From contig CAJTSO010000001.1 in assembly GCA_910579115.1 (NCBI GenBank), positions 59,051 through 72,544 of the forward strand: a stretch of 13,494 bases of DNA. The letters run 5' to 3'. Shown here one piece after another: positions 1 through 8,279 of this stretch. This stretch comes from an uncultured Selenomonadaceae bacterium. GTDB taxonomy: Bacteria > Bacillota > Negativicutes > Selenomonadales > Selenomonadaceae. Each line of letters starts with the position of its first letter. The stretch's first letter is position 1. Below the pieces are notes generated by a model that had not been told where the DNA came from, did not search any database, and saw only the letters and a program-made list of their open reading frames with translations. The position numbers and the translations under genes are program-made.

Positions 1-817
1 CGGCTCCGTAAACCGCCCCAAAGTCCTCTACCGTGTCGGGAACCATGATGTAGCCGATACGCTCTCCCGGCAGGGAGAAGGATTTGGAGTAGGAGTAGCA
101 CACGAGGGTGTTGTCGTAGTACCTGGGAATATAGGGAACATCCAGCCCGTCATAGGCAATTTCCCGGTAGGGCTCATCAGAAATGATGAAGATTGGATGA
201 CCGTATTCCCGGGACTTTTCCCGGAGAACAGCCGCCAGCTCCTTTATTGTCTCCTCAGAGTAAATGACGCCGCTGGGATTGTTGGGGGAGTTGACGATTA
301 CCGCCTTGGTATGGGGATTGAGCAGCTTCCGGAACGCGGCGAAGTCGATCTGGAAATCCTCTGCCTGGGCCGGGACCACTACCAGCTTTGCTCCCACGCT
401 TTCTACAAAAACCTTGTATTCAGGAAAATAGGGAGCAAAGGCAACGATTTCGTCCCCTTCCTCAGCCAGGGCCTTGAAGGAAATTGTAATGGCGGCGGCG
501 GCTCCCGAAGTCATGAACAGATTTTTCCCGCTGATATTCATCCCAAACCGTTCATTGATGCTCCCGGCCAGGGTTTCCCGGACCTCCAGGGCGCCGGGGG
601 CAACGGTGTAGCTGTGGACAGCGGCGGGCGGCATATTTGTGATGATGTCGATGATCGCCTCTTTAATGTATTCCGGGGCGGGAACGTTGGGATTGCCAAT
701 GCTGAAATCATAAACGTTTTCCGGCCCCACAAGGGCGGCCCGCTTCATTGCGAATTCAAATATCTCCCGAATACTGGAACGCTTTGTTCCCAATTCACGC
801 ATTTTCTCTGCTACCAT
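1..817 (-). CDS. PLP-dependent class I/II aminotransferase, 3' end cut by window edge
   Basis: The first 272 residues of a fold-type I, aspartate-aminotransferase-like enzyme are visible; about a third of the protein lies beyond the left edge. It should transfer an amino group between an amino acid and a 2-oxoacid using pyridoxal phosphate, in the cytoplasm. Visible signatures are the N-terminal substrate segment SIGNPNVPAP (39-48), NSPNNPSG (176-183), SDEPY (213-217, whose Asp should contact the cofactor pyridine nitrogen), and SYSKSFSLPGERIGY (242-256), with Lys245 as the expected Schiff-base lysine. The ATG at 817 follows a GGGAG-like ribosome binding site, 18 bp after the hexokinase stop, so it is probably the last visible gene of the same operon. 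The amino-acid substrate cannot be told from sequence. The family call is firm. Confidence 0.93.
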   Translation of the reverse strand, partial: MVAEKMRELGTKRSSIREIFEFAMKRAALVGPENVYDFSIGNPNVPAPEYIKEAIIDIITNMPPAAVHSYTVAPGALEVRETLAGSINERFGMNISGKNLFMTSGAAAAITISFKALAEEGDEIVAFAPYFPEYKVFVESVGAKLVVVPAQAEDFQIDFAAFRKLLNPHTKAVIVNSPNNPSGVIYSEETIKELAAVLREKSREYGHPIFIISDEPYREIAYDGLDVPYIPRYYDNTLVCYSYSKSFSLPGERIGYIMVPDTVEDFGAVYGA

Positions 818-835
818 GATTCAATCTCCCGCTCT

Positions 836-2173
836 TTACATCAGGGCCGCGATGGCGGCGCCAAATCCGCTTCCCCCCGTAAGGCGGCGAAGCTCTACCT
901 TTTTCCCCTCTTCCCCCAACAGCTCGTCTATGGCGGCCCGCACCAATCGAGCAACTCCCGGCATATTGGCGTAGACGCTGCCGTCAACGGCTATGGTCTG
1001 AGGCTTTATTTCTCCTGTCTCGCTGTTGTGCCTTACGATGGCGGACAGGGTTGCCGCCACCAGTCTGGCCGATCTTCGGGTTATAGCTTCCGCCAAACCC
1101 CTAAAGGCCGCTATTTCCGCCCGGTCCAAGGAAAATCCCTTGCCCAGCGCCGGGAAAAACTTCACGGCCAGGACGCTTCTTTTCTCGGCAATATCCTCCG
1201 CCAGCATAAAGCGGGACATATCCTCCGCCGTAAAGCCCAGCCGATCCTCCAAATCCGGGGGTATTTCCTCCCGTTCCCCCCGGACAGACAAGGCCGCCAC
1301 ATTGGTGAACAGCGCCCCCAAATACCGGCCGGAGACCATTTTTTCCAGCAGCTGGGCCCCCGGCCGGTCTGATCTTTCGTCCACTTCTAAATCATAAACC
1401 GTCCGCATCAGCCGGGAGAACCCCCCGGACTCCAGATTCAGCAGCTGGGGAGGCCGGTCCTTATCCCTTACATACATCTCCCGGCAGCCTGTATTATGCC
1501 CCGTTCCGTAGATGGCAGCGGCTGTCACCTTCTCGTCGCTGTAGGCTGCGGCAACGAGAGTGGCGATGGTGTCGTTGACCACGGCCTTTATCCGGACATT
1601 TTTCAGCCCGTTCCGCTCCAGGGCTTCCCTCAGCAGCCGGACCACATCCTGCCCCTCTACTCCGGGGACGGCAATCTCCTTTGACCAACTGATAAGCTCT
1701 GCCTGATCGACCCGCTCCTGCCGGGCGGGGAAGGAAAAAGTCCAGCCCAAAGGATATTCCTCTTGGGTATCTCCGCTTACCGCCTCTTTCACGATACCGG
1801 CAATGAAGTCAAATAATTCCTCCGGACGGGTTTTTGAACTGGTGTAATCGTAAAGGAGAGCATTCTCCCGGTCAAACTCCCTGAGGCGTCTCGCTGACTC
1901 CCTCAGAACGGCAGCCTTGCCATTTTCGATATGATAGAGGCGGGCTCTCACATTTGTTCCCCCAAAATCAAGAGCCAGAGCGTCTCCTTCCTCCCGGCCG
2001 GTGGGCAGGTCAAGGAAGGACGGCAGCATTTTCAGGGAAGATGGTTCCATCCCATCAACTCCCCTGTCCAAATCATAGATGAAGGCCGACTCAATTCTGC
2101 GCAGGTTATCCGTACCGATAGCAAAAGAGCTGGCCGCCGTCTGCACCACATGGTTATCAATCATGACCGCCAT
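836..2173 (-). CDS. Eukaryotic-type hexokinase (glucose/hexose phosphorylation)
   Basis: This 445-residue protein matches the hexokinase family best known from eukaryotes, not the short bacterial glucokinases or ROK kinases. Family landmarks appear in order: phosphate-binding LDFGGTN (68-74), sugar-site TFSFPARQ (145-152), VNDTIATL with the expected catalytic Asp (Asp201), the second phosphate loop GTGHNTG (223-229), NLESGGF (246-252, counterpart of the NxEWGAF glucose-contact segment), a QLLEKMVSGRYLG helix (274-286), VDGSVY near 395, and C-terminal GGSGFGAAIAAL (433-444). It should transfer phosphate from ATP to the 6-hydroxyl of glucose or other hexoses as the entry step of glycolysis. The ATG overlaps the upstream CorC gene stop by one base (TGATG), implying translational coupling. 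The aminotransferase starts 18 bp downstream. Sugar range is not readable. An alternative start at Met4 is possible. Confidence 0.93.
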   Translation of the reverse strand: MAVMIDNHVVQTAASSFAIGTDNLRRIESAFIYDLDRGVDGMEPSSLKMLPSFLDLPTGREEGDALALDFGGTNVRARLYHIENGKAAVLRESARRLREFDRENALLYDYTSSKTRPEELFDFIAGIVKEAVSGDTQEEYPLGWTFSFPARQERVDQAELISWSKEIAVPGVEGQDVVRLLREALERNGLKNVRIKAVVNDTIATLVAAAYSDEKVTAAAIYGTGHNTGCREMYVRDKDRPPQLLNLESGGFSRLMRTVYDLEVDERSDRPGAQLLEKMVSGRYLGALFTNVAALSVRGEREEIPPDLEDRLGFTAEDMSRFMLAEDIAEKRSVLAVKFFPALGKGFSLDRAEIAAFRGLAEAITRRSARLVAATLSAIVRHNSETGEIKPQTIAVDGSVYANMPGVARLVRAAIDELLGEEGKKVELRRLTGGSGFGAAIAALM

Positions 2174-3534
2174 CAGTCATCACCCTTTTCTACAGTTTCA
2201 GCCCGGGATTCCGCCTCAGCCGCGCCTTCCGGCCGGCCTTCCTTTACCCGCACCGTGACCCGGGTAATACTCATCCGCTCTACCTCCTCTACGGTGTACT
2301 CCGCTTCTTCTGTAACGGCGCTGGCGCCCACCACCGGCGGGGCCTCTATCTGGCTGTACAGCCAGCCGCCAAGGGTGTCGACATTTTCATCGTCGATATG
2401 AAGGTTCAGCTCCTCGTTTACCTCTTCGATAGACAGCCGCCCCCAGACGGAGTACAGGCCCGGGCCTTTCTCCTCCACGCTGGCCCGCTCGTTATCAAAC
2501 TCATCCTGGATTTCGCCTACCAGCTCCTCGATTATATCCTCGATAGTTGCCATTCCGGCAGTGCCGCCGTACTCATCTACCACGATGGCCAGCTGGGAGC
2601 GGGTCTTCTGCATCGTTTTCAGGAGCCTTGACACGGACATAGACTCCGGCACCACCAGAGCCCGGCGGGCCAGGCGGCGGAGGTTCGGACGGCGGCCATT
2701 GGTAATGGCGTCCAGCAGGTCCTTCGTATGGAGGAACCCGATTATATCATCCTTGCCCTCCCGGCAGATGGGATAGCGGGTCCTCTGCTCCCGGACAGCC
2801 ACCCGGATATTCTCCTCAATGCTGTCCTCAAGGTAAAGGCAAATCATTTCTGTCCGGGGGGTCATAATATCCCGCACGTCAGTATCGGAAAACTCAAACA
2901 CATTATCCACGAAATCGAACTCCGTCTTATCGATGAAGCCCTGCTTGTGGCTTTCCTCCATGAGAATGCGGATCTCATCCTCCGAGTGAGCCTCTTCCGC
3001 CTCCGTAACAACGGGCAGACCCATCCAGCCTGCAACCGTGTTGGCTACATTATTCAGGAACCAGACAAAGGGGAAGGTGAGCTTCTGAAACAGCAGCAGG
3101 GGGGCCGCGATCATCAGCGTCACCCTTTCGGACGACTGAATCGCCATATTCTTCGGCACCAGCTCCCCCAGTACAATGTGGGAAGCAGTAATAGCCGCAA
3201 AAGCCAGGGTAAAGGACACTGTATGGCCCACAGCTTCTCCCAGTCCCAAACTGAGGCACACCGGCATGATCCAGGCCGCCACCATCGGCTCGCCCACCCA
3301 GCCAAGACCCAGGGAGGTGAAAGTGATGCCCAGCTGGGTCACCGACAGGGAAATATCGATATGATCCACCAGCTTCTTTGCGTAGCCCGCCTGCCTGTTA
3401 CCCTGCTGGCAAAGCATTTCCAACTGGCTGGGGCGGACCTTCGCCACGGCAAATTCCGCCGCCACAAAGAAGCCATTCATAAAAATCAGGAAAATTATTA
3501 CCAGCACGTCAAACAGAAGCGTAAACAGATCCAT
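2173..3534 (-). CDS. CNNM-CBS-CorC_HlyC family membrane protein (hemolysin-C/CorC-like transporter)
   Basis: This 453-residue protein has the family architecture in the right order. An N-terminal CNNM (DUF21) membrane domain covers about residues 1-200, with hydrophobic segments near 5-25, 65-85, 100-125 and 140-165 and the conserved stretch LGELVPKNMAI. A paired CBS region follows (about 210-335, starting at the typical DIMTPRTEM), and a CorC_HlyC domain covers about 345-430. The end of the CBS pair carries VVDEYGGTAGMATIEDI, a hallmark of the family. Members are linked to Mg2+/Co2+ homeostasis; 'hemolysin' is a historical name and no toxin role should be read into it. The acidic C-terminal tail (after about 430) is not conserved in the family as I know it. 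The ATG at 3534 has an AGGAG site upstream, and its stop overlaps the hexokinase start. The 62-bp gap upstream contains a hexamer array. Confidence 0.93.
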   Translation of the reverse strand: MDLFTLLFDVLVIIFLIFMNGFFVAAEFAVAKVRPSQLEMLCQQGNRQAGYAKKLVDHIDISLSVTQLGITFTSLGLGWVGEPMVAAWIMPVCLSLGLGEAVGHTVSFTLAFAAITASHIVLGELVPKNMAIQSSERVTLMIAAPLLLFQKLTFPFVWFLNNVANTVAGWMGLPVVTEAEEAHSEDEIRILMEESHKQGFIDKTEFDFVDNVFEFSDTDVRDIMTPRTEMICLYLEDSIEENIRVAVREQRTRYPICREGKDDIIGFLHTKDLLDAITNGRRPNLRRLARRALVVPESMSVSRLLKTMQKTRSQLAIVVDEYGGTAGMATIEDIIEELVGEIQDEFDNERASVEEKGPGLYSVWGRLSIEEVNEELNLHIDDENVDTLGGWLYSQIEAPPVVGASAVTEEAEYTVEEVERMSITRVTVRVKEGRPEGAAEAESRAETVEKGDD

Positions 3535-3554
3535 GAAAATCCTTTTCTCCTCAA

Positions 3555-3597
3555 TACAGTTTTACGGTCTTATACAGTCCTGTACCGTTTGTACAGT
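3555..3597. promoter_or_regulatory. Array of five TACNGT hexamers, candidate operator upstream of the CorC gene
   Basis: The 62-bp gap between helicase and CorC genes carries TACAGT (3555), TACGGT (3563), TACAGT (3573), TACCGT (3583) and TACAGT (3592), with starts 8, 10, 10 and 9 bp apart. The right half also forms a perfect 6-bp inverted repeat with a 5-bp spacer (CTGTAC/GTACAG, 3580-3596). Hexamers repeated at about one helical turn are typical of tandem binding by OmpR/PhoB-type response regulators, and one is encoded in this same operon. That link is inference. I find no convincing -35/-10 pair here, so whether the array acts as a promoter-operator, an RNA element or neither is open. Confidence 0.4.
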
Positions 3598-4715
3598 CAA
3601 TTACCCTTTAACAGCCGGGGCTTTATATTAAGCTTTCGGGCAACAGTCTGGAACTTTTCCCTTTCCCGGGGATCCAACAGGGTTACCACCATTCCTTCTG
3701 CACCGGCCCGGCCGGTACGGCCTGCCCGGTGCAGATACATGGCGGCCGTGTCGGGCAGATCCAGGTTAAACACCACGTCAACCTCCGGAATATCGAGGCC
3801 CCGGGCGGCCAAATCCGTAGTCAGCAGCAGCCTGGCCCGCCCGGACTTCAGAGCCGCCACCGCCGACTGACGCTCCTGCTTATCCTGCCTGCCCACCAGC
3901 GAGGCCACCTTCAGCCCTTCATAGGCGAGCTTTTTGCAGACCCATTCCACATTGGAGCTTCGACCGATAAATACCAGCCCCCGCTTTACCTCCAGACTGC
4001 GGACGAGGCGGCGGATATTATCGATCTTCTCCCGGAAGGGACACTGGCGGACATAGTGGGTGATCCCCTCCGGCATCGCCAGCTTTCCGCCGATGGACAA
4101 ATGCTCCGGGTTTCCAAGAAAACTGACCCGCTCCAATGATTTTGGCGACGCGGTAGCCGAAAAGCACAGGGTCTGCAATTTATCCACGGTTGGCAGCAGC
4201 TTCATCAGGTCCGCCAGAATCGCCAGATTCTGATCGTCCAGCAGCCGGTCAAACTCATCCAGGATCAGTACCCTGACCTCCCCAAGCTTCAGCTTTTTCA
4301 GCCTGGCCAGCTCGATGATCCGTCCCGGTGAGCCCACGATGATCTGGGGCTTCTTTTTCAGCTTTTCTATCTGGCGGTTGATATTGGCTCCGCCGATCAG
4401 CTGCTGCGCCTTCAAAGAGTCTGCCCCCGCCGCGGCCAGCTGCTCTAAGACGCCGGTGATCTGAAGACAAAGCTCGTAAGTAGGCGCAAGGATAACCGCC
4501 TGAACCTCCTGCCTGCGACTGTCAAGCCTGCTGAACAGCGGGGCCAGAAAAGCCAGTGTCTTTCCCGTACCGGTAGGCGCCGTCACCACCAGATTATCGC
4601 CTGCCAGCTGGCGGGGTATGGCCTTCTCCTGCACCGGCGCGGGCTCGGTAAACCCCAGCTCCTTCATGGCAAATACAAATTCATCAGCCACCTTCAGGGC
4701 CGTCCATCCCGTCAT
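3597..4715 (-). CDS. DEAD-box-family ATP-dependent RNA helicase with DEFD motif II
   Basis: This 372-residue protein is a two-RecA-domain helicase core with almost no C-terminal extension. Visible motifs are Q-motif GFTEPAPVQEKAIP (21-34), motif I APTGTGKT (46-53), Ia PTYEL (78-82, normally PTREL), GG (108-109), Ib SPGR (129-132, normally TPGR), motif II DEFD (153-156, normally DEAD), motif III SAT (186-188), then LLTTDLAARGLDIPEVDVV and HRAGRTGRAG (motifs V and VI). It should unwind short RNA duplexes or remodel RNP in the cytoplasm. The Walker B Asp and Glu are kept, so ATPase activity is expected despite the changed third residue. The ATG at 4715 follows GAGAGGAAAT, 18 bp after the histidine kinase stop. 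It resembles the CshA/RhlE/DbpA group, but the subfamily is uncertain because no RNA-binding tail is present. Confidence 0.92.
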   Translation of the reverse strand: MTGWTALKVADEFVFAMKELGFTEPAPVQEKAIPRQLAGDNLVVTAPTGTGKTLAFLAPLFSRLDSRRQEVQAVILAPTYELCLQITGVLEQLAAAGADSLKAQQLIGGANINRQIEKLKKKPQIIVGSPGRIIELARLKKLKLGEVRVLILDEFDRLLDDQNLAILADLMKLLPTVDKLQTLCFSATASPKSLERVSFLGNPEHLSIGGKLAMPEGITHYVRQCPFREKIDNIRRLVRSLEVKRGLVFIGRSSNVEWVCKKLAYEGLKVASLVGRQDKQERQSAVAALKSGRARLLLTTDLAARGLDIPEVDVVFNLDLPDTAAMYLHRAGRTGRAGAEGMVVTLLDPREREKFQTVARKLNIKPRLLKGN

Positions 4716-4733
4716 AATCTATTTCCTCTCATT

Positions 4734-6359
4734 TTACATTCTATCCTGTATGCCTTCCTCCATTGCCCGCACTGCTTCCTCCGTATCGAGGCAGGGCATG
4801 GTAAAGCTTAGCCTGGTTCCCTTTCCCAGCTCACTTTCCAGCACCAGCTCAAAGCCGTGAATCCTGGATATTTCTCTGGCAATAGACAGCCCCAGACCGG
4901 TACCGGACTTACCCCTCCCGCCGTCTGTGTGGCATCTGGCCTTATCCACCCGGAAAAACCGATCGAACACCTTTGACTGATCTGCCCGATCGATGCCGAT
5001 GCCGTTATCGGACACAAAGACGGTCACCCGGTCTCCCTTCCGCACCGAGCCAAGCTCTATGCGCCCGCCAGCCGGGGTGTACTTGACGGCATTTTCCAAA
5101 AATACCCGGAGAAGCTCCTTCAGCATGAACTCATCGGCTTCCACAATGGCCGGGGCGTTCTCCCGCAGGATCACCTTGTGCTTTTCCGTTACCAGCCGGG
5201 CTTTTCGGCTGATTTCCGTCAAAAGCTCCTCCAAATCCACCGGAACCAGCTTCACCACCTGCCGCCTCAGGTCAGCTCTGGCCAAAAACAGCAGATTTTC
5301 CAAAAGATGCTGCATATTTTCCGCCTCGGAGCTTATAGCCTCTATACACTCCTGCATCGTCGCGGGATCAGAGACTCCCCAGCTCTTCAGCATATCAACA
5401 TAACCTCGGATAACCGTCACCGGCGTCCTCAGCTCGTGGGAGGCATCGGAAACGAAGGCCCGCTCGTGCTCAAAGCCCTGCTCCAGCCTCTCCAGCATAT
5501 GGTTGAAGGTGTCGATCAGCTCTGACAGCTCATCATGTACCTCAGAGGCCGGTATCCGCTTCGACAGATCCCCCACCTCCATTTCTCTGGCCGCTCGGGT
5601 AATGGTAGCGATAGGCTGCAAAGTCCGCTTGCTCACTGCCATGCCCGCAAAAACGGCAATGCCGATTCCGATGAGGCAGGCCCCCAGAACTATGTATTGG
5701 AGATTCTCCAGGAACTGCCGCTCGGCCGTGATGGCCCGCAAAAAATGAAGCTCATAGTCCGTTCCGTTCCAACCCACCTTCCGCACGTCATAATACAGGT
5801 AATAATTATCAAAGGCCGAAATTTCCCGGGTTGCATTCCCAATGAGCCAAAAAGGTTTTTTCTCTACGATATTGGACCGGACATCCTCCAGGGAGGGAAA
5901 ATTCTGGGCCCCATCATAGACCAGCACCCCATCCTCATTGACCACCCGGAGAACGACTCCGGGAATAATCGATCCCTCATCTCTGATACTGCGGATAAAC
6001 CTTGCCCGTTTGTTGGCCGGAGTATCGTCAATTTGCCGCATTCCCTGCATTGGCAGCCTGTCCATGACCGAGTTATGACGGCTCATGCTGTGGCCCCGGT
6101 GCCTGCCCTGCCTCACCTCCGGCAATGGCGGCCCCATTGGGGGCATTTTCTCCGGATCCGCCAGTTCAATGGCCAGCAGGGTATTTTCTATCGTCTGTTC
6201 CAGCTCTGACCAGGCCTGATGATAGACGGTGAAATACAGACCCACCGTGGTTATCGTGTGGGTGATGAACAGGATAACCGCCAGTATAGCCACCTGTACC
6301 AGGGTCAGCTTGGTAGAAATCCGCAAATGCTGCAGCCGGGACTTAATCCCTGATAACAT
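4734..6359 (-). CDS. Membrane sensor histidine kinase (HAMP-HisKA-HATPase_c)
   Basis: This 541-residue kinase has TM1 at about 19-43, an extracytoplasmic sensor region to about 220, and TM2 at about 222-243. HAMP follows at about 244-297. The phosphoacceptor helix has SDASHELRTPVTVIRGY with His308. The ATP-binding domain has N-box FLENAVKYTP, G1 DNGIGID, F-box FDRFFRVD and G2 GTGLGLS. It should autophosphorylate on His308 and pass phosphate to the response regulator encoded immediately upstream, whose gene it overlaps by 17 bp. The ArlS-like order and HAMP layout fit Bacillota envelope-sensing kinases. The sensor region has a Met- and His-rich stretch (72-107: Met at 72, 75, 92, 99, 104, 107; His at 87, 90, 95) that could bind a metal; this is only inference. 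The signal sensed is unknown. Confidence 0.95.
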   Translation of the reverse strand: MLSGIKSRLQHLRISTKLTLVQVAILAVILFITHTITTVGLYFTVYHQAWSELEQTIENTLLAIELADPEKMPPMGPPLPEVRQGRHRGHSMSRHNSVMDRLPMQGMRQIDDTPANKRARFIRSIRDEGSIIPGVVLRVVNEDGVLVYDGAQNFPSLEDVRSNIVEKKPFWLIGNATREISAFDNYYLYYDVRKVGWNGTDYELHFLRAITAERQFLENLQYIVLGACLIGIGIAVFAGMAVSKRTLQPIATITRAAREMEVGDLSKRIPASEVHDELSELIDTFNHMLERLEQGFEHERAFVSDASHELRTPVTVIRGYVDMLKSWGVSDPATMQECIEAISSEAENMQHLLENLLFLARADLRRQVVKLVPVDLEELLTEISRKARLVTEKHKVILRENAPAIVEADEFMLKELLRVFLENAVKYTPAGGRIELGSVRKGDRVTVFVSDNGIGIDRADQSKVFDRFFRVDKARCHTDGGRGKSGTGLGLSIAREISRIHGFELVLESELGKGTRLSFTMPCLDTEEAVRAMEEGIQDRM

Positions 6360-7047
6360 AGCCGATTCCTCTCATAGTATGGATGTACTTCTCCTCAGCT
6401 ATATCATCTATCTTTGACCGCAGATAGCGGATATACACATCCACCACATTGGTATCCCCGATATAGTCATAGCCCCAGACCTCCTGTAAAATCTGGTTGC
6501 GGCTGAGGACTGTACGCTTATTGCGCAGCAGGTACTCCAACAGAAGGTATTCCTTTTTGGTAAGCTCCACCTTCTCACCCTTGAGGGTTACCTCGTAGCT
6601 GTCCGTGTACATTACCAGATCTCGGCAGACAAGCCGGGGGCCCCCTGCGCCGCTTCCATTATTTGACGGGTGATAGTTTCTCAGCGCCGCCCTGATCCGG
6701 GCCAGCAGCTCCTTTGGCTCAAATGGCTTCGTCAAATAATCATTTGCCCCGCAGTCAAGGCCATTTACCTTGTCATCCAGATCATCTCTGGCGGTAAGCA
6801 TTATTATCGGAAGGTCCGACAGCTTTCTTACCGCCGCGCAAATCTCAAAGCCGTTCATCTCCGGCAGCATTACATCCAACAGCACCAGATCATAGCTTCC
6901 CTGAGCGATCCGCTCGTAGGCCCGGCGGCCATTTTGCTCCACATCTGTCAGGAACCCCTCGTGCTCCAGCTGCATTTGGATGAAACGGGCGATCCGCTGT
7001 TCATCCTCCACGATCATGATCTTTACTTTTTTCAGGGTATCCGGCAT
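6343..7047 (-). CDS. OmpR/PhoB-family two-component response regulator
   Basis: This 234-residue regulator has a receiver domain (about 8-122) with the acidic pocket Glu14/Asp15, phosphoacceptor Asp58 in LLDVMLPEMNG, switch Thr85 and Lys107 in KPF. A winged-helix DNA-binding domain follows (about 135-233), with LTKKEYLLLEYLLRNK, the DNA-contact region VVDVYIRYLRSKID, and the C-terminal hairpin HTMRGIGYVIRD. Phosphorylation by the overlapping histidine kinase should drive dimerisation and binding to direct-repeat DNA sites. The start lies 2 bp after the ftsW-like gene stop, placing the signalling pair in an envelope operon. Closest by feel to ArlR/CssR/MtrA-type regulators. Targets are not known. 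The five-hexamer TACNGT array at 3555-3597 is a candidate site within its own operon. Confidence 0.95.
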   Translation of the reverse strand: MPDTLKKVKIMIVEDEQRIARFIQMQLEHEGFLTDVEQNGRRAYERIAQGSYDLVLLDVMLPEMNGFEICAAVRKLSDLPIIMLTARDDLDDKVNGLDCGANDYLTKPFEPKELLARIRAALRNYHPSNNGSGAGGPRLVCRDLVMYTDSYEVTLKGEKVELTKKEYLLLEYLLRNKRTVLSRNQILQEVWGYDYIGDTNVVDVYIRYLRSKIDDIAEEKYIHTMRGIGYVIRD

Positions 7048-7049
7048 CT

Positions 7050-8279
7050 TTATCCCTCCCTGCGAGCCTTTTTTCCATACATCTGCCTAAAGGAAGGACG
7101 CCCTCCCGGCTTGCGGTTTTCCTTTTCCTTTTTCTCGCTGTACAGGCTGATATTCGACAGCATTCCCACCGCCATCAGCGTGACCACCAGCGATGTGCCT
7201 CCGTAGCTGATAAAGGGCAGCGGCACGCCTACCACCGGAAAAAATCCGGCGATCATCAGCATATTTACGACCCCCTGCCCCACCAGCAGGAACGTAATGC
7301 CCGCCGCCAGGAACTGCCCGAATAAATCCTTGGCCCGGTAGGAAATCCTTTGTCCATAGTAAGCCAGAGCCAAAAAGCAGATAAACACGATGACCGCGCC
7401 GATAAAGCCCTGCTCCTGGCACCAGATGGAAAAAGCAAAGTCGGTATGGGCCTCCGGAAGATACCGGTACTTGCTGATGCCCTGACCGATACCCATCCCG
7501 GTCAACCCCCCGGAACCGATAGCCGACATGGACTGAATGATCTGATAGCCGGCATCATCCGGATCTGACCAGGGGTCAAGGAAAGACACAAATCGCTTCA
7601 CGCGGTACGGCTGAATGGTGAGGATCGCCACCGCCAATCCCAATCCACTCAACATTATATTATTCTTGACCTGCCCCGGCAAAGCCGAACAGAGCAGCAT
7701 CACCAGCGGAACGCCTGCGACGATTGCCCCGGTTGCCCCATCCGGTTCACGCTCTACCAGGACAGCCAGGACTATTATTATAAACATCTGCCATACGTAC
7801 TGCTTCCAGTTCTTCAGCCGCTTCCCCTGAGCGGCGATAGCCGCCGCCATCAATATCGTCAGCAGCTTGGCAAACTCTGACGGCTGAATGGTAACCGGCC
7901 CGGCCTTCAGCCACCGCCTGGCCCCGTTGACCTCCTCCCCGACGAAGAATACCAGCACCAGCATTAAAACCACTGCTACAGCGCCCGGGACAACAAAATT
8001 TCGCAGCTTATGGTAGTCGATATACTGAAATATCCCAAAGGCAAACAGCCCTGCCGCCAGATTTACAAGGTGCTTTTTCAGGAAAAAATACGGCGAATCG
8101 AACTCCGTTACCCCAAGGAAAAAGCTGGAACAAAAAATATTGATCGTCCCAAAGACAACCAGGCAGAACACGACCCCCAGCATTGCCTCCCGGTCACTGA
8201 GCCAAAAGCTTCGGGGACTCTCCCCTCTGGCTTTTCTCTCCGCCAGTATCCTGCTTGCCTCCCGGGAACCCTCTCTCAT
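7050..8279 (-). CDS. FtsW/RodA/SpoVE (SEDS) peptidoglycan glycosyltransferase
   Basis: This 409-residue polytopic membrane protein (about ten hydrophobic segments from residue 32 onward) belongs to the SEDS family, which polymerises lipid II into glycan strands with a partner class B penicillin-binding protein. Visible signatures are NGARRWL (118-124), QPSEFAK (132-138), SFLDPWSDPDDAGYQ (231-245), GSGGLTGMGIGQG (256-268), PEAHTD with the probable catalytic Asp280, and the PFISYGGTS signature (355-363). The DPW...GYQ segment and KYRYLPEAHTDFAF favour FtsW/SpoVE over RodA, but no penicillin-binding protein or dcw neighbours are present, so I leave the symbol blank. The N-terminal 30 residues are charged and cytoplasmic. 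Its ATG overlaps the trmB stop in an ATGA arrangement, so the two are probably translationally coupled. Confidence 0.93.
   Translation of the reverse strand: MREGSREASRILAERKARGESPRSFWLSDREAMLGVVFCLVVFGTINIFCSSFFLGVTEFDSPYFFLKKHLVNLAAGLFAFGIFQYIDYHKLRNFVVPGAVAVVLMLVLVFFVGEEVNGARRWLKAGPVTIQPSEFAKLLTILMAAAIAAQGKRLKNWKQYVWQMFIIIVLAVLVEREPDGATGAIVAGVPLVMLLCSALPGQVKNNIMLSGLGLAVAILTIQPYRVKRFVSFLDPWSDPDDAGYQIIQSMSAIGSGGLTGMGIGQGISKYRYLPEAHTDFAFSIWCQEQGFIGAVIVFICFLALAYYGQRISYRAKDLFGQFLAAGITFLLVGQGVVNMLMIAGFFPVVGVPLPFISYGGTSLVVTLMAVGMLSNISLYSEKKEKENRKPGGRPSFRQMYGKKARREG

Noticed and set aside
197..1372. Long plus-strand open frame of 391 codons
   Set aside because: It runs antisense to the aminotransferase and hexokinase, has no recognisable domain and no ribosome binding site, and its protein is a low-quality composition typical of antisense shadows in G+C-rich DNA.
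3535..3596. TTGACT...TATAAG as a promoter in the gap before the CorC gene
   Set aside because: The spacer would be 20 bp, too long for a normal promoter, and the -35 overlaps the helicase stop codon; only the hexamer array is retained.
2728..3870. Plus-strand open frame of 380 codons
   Set aside because: Antisense to the CorC and helicase genes, crosses two unrelated genes and their gap, and shows no family motif.
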